Shown: positions 34,346 to 42,632 of the stretch, one piece after another
Numbering within the stretch: the stretch's first letter is position 1
Layout of the letters: each line of letters opens with the position of its first letter
Assembly (NCBI RefSeq): GCF_000953715.1
Contig: NZ_LN824141.1
Location: 308,676-372,675 of the forward strand
Length of the DNA stretch: 64,000 nt
Reading direction: 5' to 3'
Origin: Defluviitoga tunisiensis
Lineage (GTDB): Bacteria > Thermotogota > Thermotogae > Petrotogales > Petrotogaceae
Made by a program: the position numbers and the translations under genes
The notes under the pieces: model-generated
The model's input: the letters and a program-made list of their open reading frames with translations, nothing else
What the model was told of the DNA's origin: nothing
Databases searched by the model: none

Positions 34346-37300
34346 TTAATAGTTTTTGTTTTTTATACTTTTAAAACCATCTTTATAGCTTAAAAGTTGG
34401 CATAAACTTTTAAATTGACAAGAAGCATAATTATTTAAACAATTGTATTCTTTTTCATTAGAATCTGCACAGTTATACTTTTCGCGCATTTCTTTAAAAA
34501 ATCTTTTTATTTCACTTTCTTTGTAAACAACCGGGGTAAATCGAGATTGTTCGATACTTTTCAAAATCTTTTCTAACCAGACTTCAAATTCCTTAAAATC
34601 AAAAGAAACAAATTGGGTTCTTTTCCCAGATTGAGGATAAATAATTTTGTCTTTCTGTATTTTTATAAATTTTTTGTTAATATTGTCTTTTTTTGTGACA
34701 TGGAATTTAAGAAAAACATCATTATGAGTCAATTTATTCTTCCATTCTTGTGAGTTTATGAGAACTAAATAGTAAATAAGAAGTTGTTCACTCTGAAAAC
34801 TTTTTGAATTTTTATAATCAACTATTGAATAAGCTGAAGGAAGCAATTCATCATCAAAACTATCCAATAGATACATATAATTACCATTCAAAAGATCAAT
34901 CCTATCAATTCGAGTTTCTATAGCTAAATTTTTGAATATACCTACATCTATAGTAGCAGTTAGCTCTAGTTCTGTTTCTAATACTTGACTAAAAGTTAGT
35001 TTCTTATTTTTATCAATTTGAATATAATTTTCCAGCAGCGCTTGAATTGCGCCATACAAATCTTCAACAAATTGTTCTATTACCACCTCTTTTATTGCTT
35101 GATATGAATAGAAAAAATCATCTACATAATCATCCCATATATTTTCTAAAACTAATCTAATTTCATCTTTTAACTCTTTTTCATTTAAAAATTTATGTGA
35201 CATAGAAGGATAATCCGGATAGTTACTAAACAACTCTTTCAAAGACCTGTGTTTTATAAGTCCTTCAAAAAAAATGTTAAAATCCTTATCTCCCTTTAAA
35301 TGAACAATTTGGCTCAAATAAAATTTAAATGGACAATCTACATATGTAGATATCTTTGTGTGACTTAATTTCCCCAATTCTGTTTTATTAGATAAATTCC
35401 AAGAATGGTTATTAATCTGTTCAACAAATCTCTTGCTTTCAACCAAAAATTGTTCGGGCAGAAATTCTTTCTTGTCATTTAATAGGTAGTATATAATCGC
35501 TTCTCTTTCAGAATATATATTATTAGGCTCTTTTGGCAGATTCCCTTTTATAAATAAAAAATTATCTGAATAATGAATGTTTTTAAAAGTTTGCCTCATT
35601 TCTTTTTCATATGGGGAAGGAACAATAGGATCTCCATTTAATTGTGCTTTTGCATAAGTAAATACAATATTTTCTGCAAATATCATGGAAATAAATAAAT
35701 TTCTTCTACTTATTTTTTCTGAGAACTTAGACATAGAAACACCTTGATTATCCAAAGAAGAAAGAAAAGGATTTACTTTAATTGATGGGTAATTGTCTTC
35801 TGTAAAATTAATAAAATATTTATATCTTTTTTTGACAAATCTCGAATCTTCAAGGCTCATTATTTCCACACAATTTGCATACCGTTCGGTTTCTCTAAAA
35901 GTATTTATTTGTATAAGTGAAGAAATTATTTTATAAAACTTATCTATATTAATTTTTTGATCTTCTTTTATAATCTTTTCTAAACTTTTTTCAACATTTA
36001 ATAATAACATTTCAAATGTCTTAATTGCATTGATCTCGCTTTCAATTAAGTTTACATCTAAATACTTGTTAACTATATTAAAATTTATATTACCGTTATC
36101 TATCCATTTTCTTATTAACTCTCTATAATCCGAAATTGTGATACTTTTTTTCTTTCTACCTGTTTCTTGAACTTCTTGCAAAATATTAAATATATTTTGC
36201 AAACATCTTTGTAATTCTGATAATTCAATTAGTTCTGATTGAATTCTTTCTGTCTCTTCAGTACTTTTTACAAGGAAAATTCTTTTTTTTATTTCATTTT
36301 CTATTGTAGTTAGCCATCTATCTTTTCTTTGATTTAATGATGACTTTTGAACATCATAAAATAAATTAATTTTTTTTAGATAATATTCTATCTCATCTAT
36401 GGTTAATTCAGTTCTTCCACCATATCCTCCTTCAACCATAGCCAATAAATCCTCAACTTCACAACCTTTTACTAATGTTTTAATAGGTTGAAGTAAAATT
36501 AGCACCATTTGACTTTCTGCTAAAGGTATATCGTTTTTTAATCTATTTGGAACTTTAATCTCTTCTAAATAGTCAGATACTAATCTAGCAACAGAAGTAT
36601 TAGGAACAACGATTCCAAAATCATCTGGAGACAGGTCCTCATTGATTAGCTTACGTTTTATGTCTTTAGAAACATATTCAATCTCAGTAATTTCATTATT
36701 CATCGGTACAAAATATATTTGTGCATCATCATAAACTTCTTTTAAACGTCCATTAGTATGCCAATTATCGAAAACAAAACCTTCATCTTTAAGAAAATTA
36801 TGTATCTTTCTTATAGGTTCAAAAGCCCTATCCTGAATCTCAAACCATGTAATAAAATGTACTTCTTCAAAAAGTTCAAAAAGTACTTTTAATGTTTTAT
36901 TAATTATAGGAGAAATGTCAAAAAAACCAGAGATTATTACTCTTTTTCCTAAATATTTTTTACCCTCATTTCTTAATATTTCAGGAAATATTTCATAGAA
37001 CCATTTATATACACTTACAGGGTCATAATTTCTCTGGTATTTAATTGACATATCAAATTTGGTGGAAAGCACATCTTCCAAACTTTTTTCTAACTTATTA
37101 TAAAGTTTATACAAATGAGAATCAACACTTATTGAATCATTTAATATTTTATATTCTTCAGAAGCAGAAACAACTTTTTCATCTTGTACCCTTGAGATTT
37201 CCCATTTTTTTTCAAATATTTCTAAAAGATATTCTACAGATTTTTGTGAATTAGAAATTACATTTAAATATTGAGAAAATTCTTCATCTTTCTTTTCACT

Positions 37301-37603
37301 TTCTATTAAACCTATAATCTCATGCTCTAAATAAACTTTTAAGAAATCTCTATCTAAAATAATCGCATCAGGTTCATAAAACTTAAGTAACTCTGTAATA
37401 TATTGATTAATAACCATAAACGCATTACGATTGATAGTTTTATTCGTCTTCAATGCAATTTTTTCTGCTACTTGTTTTGCATAAAATCCTGAAGGAGCTA
37501 TAAATAAAAAATCTAGAGGATTTTCTTCATAAAATGGAAAGATAAAATCAGAAACTTTCTCAAAATGGTCATTTTTTAAATCTAACATGTGAACTTTTTT
37601 CAT
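34346..37603 (-). CDS. AddB-like PD-(D/E)XK nuclease
   Basis: The 1085-residue protein has the size and layout of the AddB subunit of the AddAB helicase-nuclease used in double-strand-break repair. The C-terminal nuclease domain contains ETRIDRIDL and YSIVDYKNSKSFQSEQL, the catalytic Asp/Lys of the PD-(D/E)XK fold. Four cysteines that can hold an iron-sulfur cluster are visible: one in YVDCPFKFYL and others in CLNNYASCQFKSLC at the very end. The N-terminal loop IAPSGFYAKQ lacks the Lys-Thr of a Walker A, so ATP binding there is unlikely. I chose ATG 37603, with AGGAGG 13 bases upstream; a TTG at 37627 is the alternative. No addA gene is in the window. Confidence 0.75.
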   Translation of the reverse strand: MKKVHMLDLKNDHFEKVSDFIFPFYEENPLDFLFIAPSGFYAKQVAEKIALKTNKTINRNAFMVINQYITELLKFYEPDAIILDRDFLKVYLEHEIIGLIESEKKDEEFSQYLNVISNSQKSVEYLLEIFEKKWEISRVQDEKVVSASEEYKILNDSISVDSHLYKLYNKLEKSLEDVLSTKFDMSIKYQRNYDPVSVYKWFYEIFPEILRNEGKKYLGKRVIISGFFDISPIINKTLKVLFELFEEVHFITWFEIQDRAFEPIRKIHNFLKDEGFVFDNWHTNGRLKEVYDDAQIYFVPMNNEITEIEYVSKDIKRKLINEDLSPDDFGIVVPNTSVARLVSDYLEEIKVPNRLKNDIPLAESQMVLILLQPIKTLVKGCEVEDLLAMVEGGYGGRTELTIDEIEYYLKKINLFYDVQKSSLNQRKDRWLTTIENEIKKRIFLVKSTEETERIQSELIELSELQRCLQNIFNILQEVQETGRKKKSITISDYRELIRKWIDNGNINFNIVNKYLDVNLIESEINAIKTFEMLLLNVEKSLEKIIKEDQKINIDKFYKIISSLIQINTFRETERYANCVEIMSLEDSRFVKKRYKYFINFTEDNYPSIKVNPFLSSLDNQGVSMSKFSEKISRRNLFISMIFAENIVFTYAKAQLNGDPIVPSPYEKEMRQTFKNIHYSDNFLFIKGNLPKEPNNIYSEREAIIYYLLNDKKEFLPEQFLVESKRFVEQINNHSWNLSNKTELGKLSHTKISTYVDCPFKFYLSQIVHLKGDKDFNIFFEGLIKHRSLKELFSNYPDYPSMSHKFLNEKELKDEIRLVLENIWDDYVDDFFYSYQAIKEVVIEQFVEDLYGAIQALLENYIQIDKNKKLTFSQVLETELELTATIDVGIFKNLAIETRIDRIDLLNGNYMYLLDSFDDELLPSAYSIVDYKNSKSFQSEQLLIYYLVLINSQEWKNKLTHNDVFLKFHVTKKDNINKKFIKIQKDKIIYPQSGKRTQFVSFDFKEFEVWLEKILKSIEQSRFTPVVYKESEIKRFFKEMREKYNCADSNEKEYNCLNNYASCQFKSLCQLLSYKDGFKSIKNKNY

Positions 37604-37620
37604 TTCTTTTATATATCCTC

Positions 37621-38070
37621 CTACCAACTTTCTATCTCATCACGCACTACATCTCTATTATATTCAAACTTATATTTTCTATTTTCTTTTTCATTTCCAT
37701 AGAAATCTTTTTCTATATAATCAGAGAATCCTAAATTATAATTATACAGAATTTCTGTATTCGGAGGCATCTTGATTATTAACTGATAGGTACCATCTTC
37801 GATCTTTTCAAATCTATAGTTTTCATCTCCAACAAGCCAATTGTTAAAATTACCCATCATATAGATAGTAGCATCTTCAGGAGTATTTTCAGGAACAGAA
37901 ATTATAATAAAAGTAGTTTCAAAAAGATTTTCATCGTCCTCAGAAAATGAAGGTATTTGTGTAGAAATATCGGATGGCTTTTGAGAAGTTGTTGGAGCCT
38001 TATTGAACGAAACTCCTAAAAGAACGATAATTAATGCAAAAGGAATAAAAATTTCCAAAAATCCTTTCAT
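37621..38070 (-). CDS. small membrane-anchored protein with CBM48/CBM20-like domain
   Basis: A 149-residue protein: an N-terminal hydrophobic segment (about 4-20), a linker rich in Ser/Pro/Glu, then an E-set domain with the YMMGNFNNW motif typical of starch- or glycogen-binding CBM48/AMPK-type modules, ending in NRDVVRDEIESW. AGGTG 8 bases before ATG 38070 decides the start over TTG 38088. It may bind alpha-glucan at the cell surface. It lies just upstream of the nuclease gene on the same strand, which has no obvious functional connection. Confidence 0.65.
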   Translation of the reverse strand: MKGFLEIFIPFALIIVLLGVSFNKAPTTSQKPSDISTQIPSFSEDDENLFETTFIIISVPENTPEDATIYMMGNFNNWLVGDENYRFEKIEDGTYQLIIKMPPNTEILYNYNLGFSDYIEKDFYGNEKENRKYKFEYNRDVVRDEIESW

Positions 38071-38163
38071 AATAAGTTCACCTCTCAATTAAATAAGCCA
38101 TTATTAGACAAATTATACCACGAAATGATGAATTTTTTCTTTAATTATTGGACTGCTATTCAT

Positions 38164-38242
38164 AATTGAAATAATTTAACATTATAAGTAAACAAATTTT
38201 TATAAACAAGTAATTACTAATTGAAATAATTTGTGTTATAAT
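38164..38242 (+). promoter_or_regulatory. promoter region of helicase gene with 14-base direct repeat
   Basis: AATTGAAATAATTT occurs at 38164-38177 and 38219-38232, 55 bases apart, each followed shortly by an ATTATAA or TATAAT box. The second has an extended -10, TGTTATAAT (38234-38242). The transcript would carry about 55 untranslated bases before ATG 38304. Confidence 0.5.
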
Positions 38243-38303
38243 GTTTTGAGAAGTTTATTAGAGACCCATTCTCAAATTTATGAACTAAAAGGAGTTATGT
38301 TAC

Positions 38304-39896
38304 ATGGAAAAATTTCAAAATATGGGTCTTTCCGAATCGACATTACACGCGATTTCGAATAAAGGTTACAATGAACCAACTGCCATTCAAGAAATGGTGA
38401 TCCCATTCCTCTTATCGGGGGAAAGTAATGTAATCGGACAGGCTCAAACAGGAACAGGCAAAACAGCAGCATTTGGTATTCCTATGATTGAAAAACTTAA
38501 AGAGAAGGCAGGTTATGTTCAGGCACTTGTACTAACGCCTACGAGAGAATTAGCGGTGCAAGTATGCGAAGAGCTAGATTCTCTAAAGGGAAATAAAAAA
38601 CTTAAAGTTATTTCAATATATGGGGGAGTTTCAATTAGTGAACAAATTAGAGCTTTAAAGAAACACGTTGATATTGTGGTGGGTACCCCAGGACGTATTA
38701 TTGACCATCTCAATCGTGGAACCTTAGACATTAGCAATATTGAATATTTAATTATTGATGAAGCGGACGAGATGCTAGATATGGGTTTTATAGAAGATGT
38801 TGAGTTTATTATTTCAAAAACCAACGAAAAGAAAAAAGTACTAATGTTTTCAGCGACTATTCCAGCAAGAATTATCTCATTGGCAAAAAAATATATGGGA
38901 AAGTTTGAGATAATTTCTACAATCAAAGATAGCAAGGAAGATTTGACTGTAAAGAAAGCAAGACAAATTTATTTTAAAATTCAAGAAATTGATAAAATCA
39001 ATCTTCTAATTAGACTCATAGATTTAGATGATGATTTTTATGCTCTTGTTTTCACCAATACGAAAGTTCAATCTGAAGAAGTTGCTAACAGATTAATTGA
39101 AAACGGATATGAAGCTGAGGTTTTAAATGGTGATGTATCACAATATCAAAGAGAAAGAATATTAAACAAATTTAAGGACAAAAAAACGAAGATATTAATT
39201 GCTACTGATGTTGCAGCACGAGGAATTGATATAGACAATCTTAAATACGTAATAAACTATTCACTTCCACAAAATCCAGAAAACTATATTCATCGCATTG
39301 GAAGAACAGCAAGGGCAGGTAATGAGGGTACTGCAATAACTTTTGTTACACCAAGAGAATTTAGAAAATTTTTATTTATCAAAAATTCTGTAGGCTCAGA
39401 CATTAAAGAAGCCAAAATTCCTAATATTTCAGATATTATCAATTCTAAAATTGATAGAATTAAAGGCGATATAGTTGCTTCTTCTTCTGAAAATGTCGAA
39501 AAGATTTATAAATTATTGGCACAAAGAATTTTAGAAGAATCTGAAGAAGACCCTGAAACAATTATTTCTAGTATATTAAAGTATTTTCTAAAAGATACTT
39601 TAAATACAAAAAAATACGAAGAAATAAGAAAAGTGGAAAGAAATACCACTTTTAAAAACACTAGATTGTTTGTAGCATTAGGAAACAGCGATAATATATC
39701 TCCCAAAAAATTGGCTGAATTTATTGAAAAAGAAACGGGTATCAGCAAAAAAAATATAAGAAATATACAAGTGCTTGAAAAGTTTTCCTTTGTTTCTGTT
39801 CCATTTGAAGAATCTCAAGTAATTTTAGAAACCTTCAAACGTAAATCAAAAGGTAGAAAACCACTTGTTGCTGAAGCCAAAAATCAAGGAAAATAG
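38304..39896 (+). CDS. DEAD-box ATP-dependent RNA helicase (CshA/DeaD type)
   Basis: It unwinds structured RNA in ribosome assembly and mRNA decay. All helicase motifs are present: AQTGTGKTAAF (motif I), PTRELAVQ, DEAD within LIIDEADEML, SAT, and HRIGRTARAG (motif VI). After the two RecA-like domains (about 1-360) comes a spacer and a C-terminal DbpA-like RNA-binding domain (about 440-515, RLFVALGN...FVSVPFE). The 530-residue length suits CshA/DeaD. AAAGGAG precedes ATG 38304. It is a single-gene unit with its own promoter and terminator. Confidence 0.93.
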   Translation: MEKFQNMGLSESTLHAISNKGYNEPTAIQEMVIPFLLSGESNVIGQAQTGTGKTAAFGIPMIEKLKEKAGYVQALVLTPTRELAVQVCEELDSLKGNKKLKVISIYGGVSISEQIRALKKHVDIVVGTPGRIIDHLNRGTLDISNIEYLIIDEADEMLDMGFIEDVEFIISKTNEKKKVLMFSATIPARIISLAKKYMGKFEIISTIKDSKEDLTVKKARQIYFKIQEIDKINLLIRLIDLDDDFYALVFTNTKVQSEEVANRLIENGYEAEVLNGDVSQYQRERILNKFKDKKTKILIATDVAARGIDIDNLKYVINYSLPQNPENYIHRIGRTARAGNEGTAITFVTPREFRKFLFIKNSVGSDIKEAKIPNISDIINSKIDRIKGDIVASSSENVEKIYKLLAQRILEESEEDPETIISSILKYFLKDTLNTKKYEEIRKVERNTTFKNTRLFVALGNSDNISPKKLAEFIEKETGISKKNIRNIQVLEKFSFVSVPFEESQVILETFKRKSKGRKPLVAEAKNQGK

Positions 39897-39929
39897 AAAC
39901 TTTTTTAATAATTCAATAAATTAGAGATA

Positions 39930-39970
39930 AAAAAGCTTCGGAAATTTAGAGTAATAACCGAAGCTTTTTA
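39930..39970 (+). terminator. intrinsic terminator after helicase gene
   Basis: AAAAAGCTTCGG and CCGAAGCTTTTT form a 12-bp stem with a 16-base loop, ending in a T-run. It lies between convergent genes (helicase and fumarase) and, having an A-run on the other side, may stop both transcripts. Confidence 0.88.
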
Positions 39971-40000
39971 TTATTTATATTAGAGAAAAATTATATATAA

Positions 40001-40483
40001 TTAAAAAATTTGATTCCCTAAGCTATCTATTGCAACCATCATAGGAAAATCTTTGACTTCTATTCTGTAAATAGCTTCTGGACCTAATTCATTAAAGGCT
40101 ACTATTTCTGCATCTACTACACATTTTGAAAGATAAGCTGCTGCTCCACTTGGGGAAATGAAGTATACTCTTTGATATTTTTTACACAGTTCAACTGCAA
40201 GATTTGATCTTTTTCCTTTCCCTATAGTTGCTATAACTCCAAGATAATACAACATTTCAAGAAATTCGTCCATTCTCTCACTTGTTGTGGGACCGATTGC
40301 TCCTATCTTAAGGTTTTTTGGAGGCTTTGCTGGTCCTGCATAGAAGATTATCTTCCCACCTAAATACACAGGAATTTCTTTACTACTAGCAATTAGTTCT
40401 CTCAGTCTTCTTTGCGCTGCATCACGCATTACTATTAATTCTCCATTATATTTTAAAGTTTCACCCACCTTTAATTTCGCCAT
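40001..40483 (-). CDS. fumarate hydratase class I, beta subunit
   Basis: The C-terminal half of the two-subunit iron-sulfur fumarase, which interconverts fumarate and malate. The 160-residue protein contains KYNGELIVMRDAAQRRL, FYAGPAKPP and GAIGPTTSERMDEFL, the conserved fumarase beta-chain stretches. I chose ATG 40483, 2 bases after the alpha stop; a TTG at 40504 would overlap it. L-tartrate dehydratase has the same architecture, and the sequence alone does not exclude it. It is co-transcribed with the alpha subunit gene and is followed by the terminator shared with the helicase. Confidence 0.88.
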   Translation of the reverse strand: MAKLKVGETLKYNGELIVMRDAAQRRLRELIASSKEIPVYLGGKIIFYAGPAKPPKNLKIGAIGPTTSERMDEFLEMLYYLGVIATIGKGKRSNLAVELCKKYQRVYFISPSGAAAYLSKCVVDAEIVAFNELGPEAIYRIEVKDFPMMVAIDSLGNQIF

Positions 40484-40484
40484 C

Positions 40485-41306
40485 TCATCGATCTTCAATG
40501 TCAATCACACCTTTTCTACAAAGATAACAATCAGTTGAAATACCAACAGGTAGAGTTGCAATATGAGTAGGAAAAGCCTCAATATGAACTGAAAAAACTG
40601 AAACTCCTTTCCCTAATCCTTGAAATCCAATCTTTAATTCATTCAATCTTTTTATCAATTCTATTTCTAAGCTTGCATATCGAGATTCAATATTTCTTTC
40701 TTTAAAGTTTTTTGTTAATGCTAATTTTGACAGAATCATAGCTTCATCTGATGTCCCACCAACTCCAATACCAACATGCAAAGGCGGGCAACCTTTGGCA
40801 CCATTTTCCTTAATGTGTTCTATTATAAGTCTCTTAAAATCTTCTATATTTGAAGAAGGTCTCATCATGTACAATCTTGAAAGATTTTCGCTGCCTCCCC
40901 CTTTAATCAAAAACCTTATCTCTAAATTATTACCCTTGGTCTGAAATATATGAATAATAGGTGGGGTGTTGTTTTGTGTATTTTTTCTTTCAAAAAGTGG
41001 ATCTTTTACAACAGAATATCTAAACGGATTCTGAGAATATACATTTTCTACAATTTCATTTAAAGTATCGGTTATAGGCTCTTCTAGTCTAACTCCATAA
41101 CCAATAAAAACAAAAAACTCTATTACACCGGTGTCTTGACAAAGTGGAATTCCTTCTACCTGAGCAATTTTATAATTTTCCTTCAATACTTCACAAAAAG
41201 GGCCTTTATATTCATCCACGAAGTATTTTACCTCTTCGTTAATTATACAATTCTTCTCAACTAATGATTTACTTAATTTTTCCACTATTTCATTTTTAAA
41301 TATCAT
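40485..41306 (-). CDS. fumarate hydratase class I, alpha subunit
   Basis: The 273-residue alpha chain carries the cysteines that hold the oxygen-sensitive [4Fe-4S] cluster: Cys in GIPLCQDTGV, in AKGCPPLHVGIG and in DCYLCRKG. The separate alpha and beta genes (rather than one fused chain) are typical of anaerobic thermophiles. GGAGAG precedes ATG 41306. It is divergently arranged with a LacI-type regulator gene, 228 bases apart. Tartrate dehydratase is the alternative, less likely in this lineage. Confidence 0.9.
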   Translation of the reverse strand: MIFKNEIVEKLSKSLVEKNCIINEEVKYFVDEYKGPFCEVLKENYKIAQVEGIPLCQDTGVIEFFVFIGYGVRLEEPITDTLNEIVENVYSQNPFRYSVVKDPLFERKNTQNNTPPIIHIFQTKGNNLEIRFLIKGGGSENLSRLYMMRPSSNIEDFKRLIIEHIKENGAKGCPPLHVGIGVGGTSDEAMILSKLALTKNFKERNIESRYASLEIELIKRLNELKIGFQGLGKGVSVFSVHIEAFPTHIATLPVGISTDCYLCRKGVIDIEDR

Positions 41307-41443
41307 TATATATGTACTCTCCTTTTAATTAACATTAGCTGGAAAACAATATAATTTTATCACAATTATTCTTTAAGTTATATTTGTTAGATCTTCAAAG
41401 ATATTCGCTAATAATTGCTTTTATTTCCATTTATTCTTATCTT

Positions 41444-41460
41444 ATCGGCTGTAATCCGAT
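41444..41460. promoter_or_regulatory. inverted repeat between divergent fumarase and lacI-type genes
   Basis: ATCGG, 7 bases, CCGAT is a perfect short inverted repeat in the divergent intergenic region, about 25 bases upstream of the TATAAT of the regulator gene. It could be a binding site for a regulator of either gene. The short arms make chance occurrence possible. Confidence 0.35.
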
Positions 41461-41483
41461 TTTATTTTCTGTCTAATTATGAT

Positions 41484-41507
41484 TATAATACTAGTGAAGC
41501 GGTTAAG
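41484..41507 (+). promoter_or_regulatory. -10 box and operator of the LacI-type gene
   Basis: TATAAT lies at 41484-41489 and is followed by GTGAAGCGGTTAAG (41494-41507). That matches 11 of 14 bases of the reverse complement of the palindrome at 42587-42600, before the GH94 gene. An operator right after the -10 is the standard repressor position, so the regulator probably represses itself and the GH94 gene. Confidence 0.6.
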
Positions 41508-41534
41508 AAAAATAATTTATCTGGAGGATTATAG

Positions 41535-42563
41535 GTGTCTGCAAAAAAAATAAAGAATTCAAAATTAACTATAGATGATATTGCAAAATTAGCCGGAGTA
41601 TCTAAAGCCACTGTTTCATACGTAATTAATGACAAACCAGGAGTTAGCCAAGAGCTTCGATGCAAGATTAAAAAAATAATAGAAGATTGCAATTATGTTC
41701 CCAACTCTGCTGCAAGAGGCTTAGCAGGTGAAAAAACGCATTTTATTGGTCTGGTTATTCCTGATGTCTCTGATATGTTTTACGCTAATATTATTAGAGG
41801 TGTTGAAAAAACATCTAATAAATATAACTATTTATTAAACTTATATACAACTCACGGAGAAGAAGAAAAAGAACAACGCGTTATAAAGTTGATAAACAGT
41901 AGCATGGTTGATGGTTTAATTATAATGGCTTACTATATTAAAGATAATTTCATAGATTTTTTAAAAAATGAAGGAATTCCATTTGTATTCATCGATTATC
42001 CAACTAAGGACGAGGAAATATATTCAGTTGTTGTGGATAATGAAGCTGGAGCATTCGAAGCTGCTGAATACCTCATTTCATTGGGACACCAAAAAATTGC
42101 ATTTTTGGAAGGTCACGAAGCAGCGTGGGATTCAAGAGCTCGCTTCATAGGTTTTTTAAAAGCTTTAACAGTAAATTCGATTGAATTCAATCCTTTACTG
42201 GTTGAAAAAGGAGATTTCACTAGAGAAGGCGGCTATAAAGCAACTAAAAAATTGTTAGAAAAAGGAGAAGAATTTACAGCTATATTTGCATCAAACGATC
42301 AAATGGCAATTGGTGCTGTAAGGGCTATAAAAGAAAAGGGATTAAAAGTTCCTGATAATATTTCTATTATAGGATTTGATAATATAGAAGCGAGTTCAAT
42401 AATTGATCCTCCTTTGACAACTGTGATGCAACCAATATACGAAATAGGAAAAAAAGCCACAGAAATTTTAATACGTTTAATAAATGAAGAAAAGATTGAA
42501 CAAAAGAAATTTATGTTAAAGACTAAATTAATTAAGAGAAATTCTTGTAAGGCTTTAAATTAA
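41535..42563 (+). CDS. LacI-family regulator of the glucan-utilisation locus
   Basis: A 342-residue repressor: N-terminal helix-turn-helix TIDDIAKLAGVSKATVSYVI, hinge YVPNSAARGLAG, then a periplasmic-binding-protein-like effector domain. The start is GTG 41535 with GGAGG 7 bases upstream. The GH94, GH144-like and ABC transporter genes follow on the same strand, so an oligosaccharide or glucose-type effector is likely. Candidate operators of the form CTTAACCG(A/C)TTAAG are found before this gene and before 42633. Confidence 0.9.
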   Translation: MSAKKIKNSKLTIDDIAKLAGVSKATVSYVINDKPGVSQELRCKIKKIIEDCNYVPNSAARGLAGEKTHFIGLVIPDVSDMFYANIIRGVEKTSNKYNYLLNLYTTHGEEEKEQRVIKLINSSMVDGLIIMAYYIKDNFIDFLKNEGIPFVFIDYPTKDEEIYSVVVDNEAGAFEAAEYLISLGHQKIAFLEGHEAAWDSRARFIGFLKALTVNSIEFNPLLVEKGDFTREGGYKATKKLLEKGEEFTAIFASNDQMAIGAVRAIKEKGLKVPDNISIIGFDNIEASSIIDPPLTTVMQPIYEIGKKATEILIRLINEEKIEQKKFMLKTKLIKRNSCKALN

Positions 42564-42586
42564 AAAAGTTATTTTTTGGTTTAAAA

Positions 42587-42600
42587 CTTAACCGATTAAG
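42587..42600. promoter_or_regulatory. palindromic operator before GH94 gene
   Basis: CTTAACCGATTAAG is nearly its own reverse complement (12 of 14 bases), centred on CG as in LacI-family sites. A related site overlaps the promoter of the adjacent LacI-type gene. It lies 33 bases before ATG 42633. Confidence 0.62.
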
Positions 42601-42632
42601 TACCATTCAATTATAAGTAGGAGGTTCTAAAA

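Noticed and set aside
34346-37603. Reading the large minus-strand protein as an active helicase
   Set aside because: The N-terminal loop lacks the Walker A lysine and threonine; only the nuclease and iron-sulfur features are supported.
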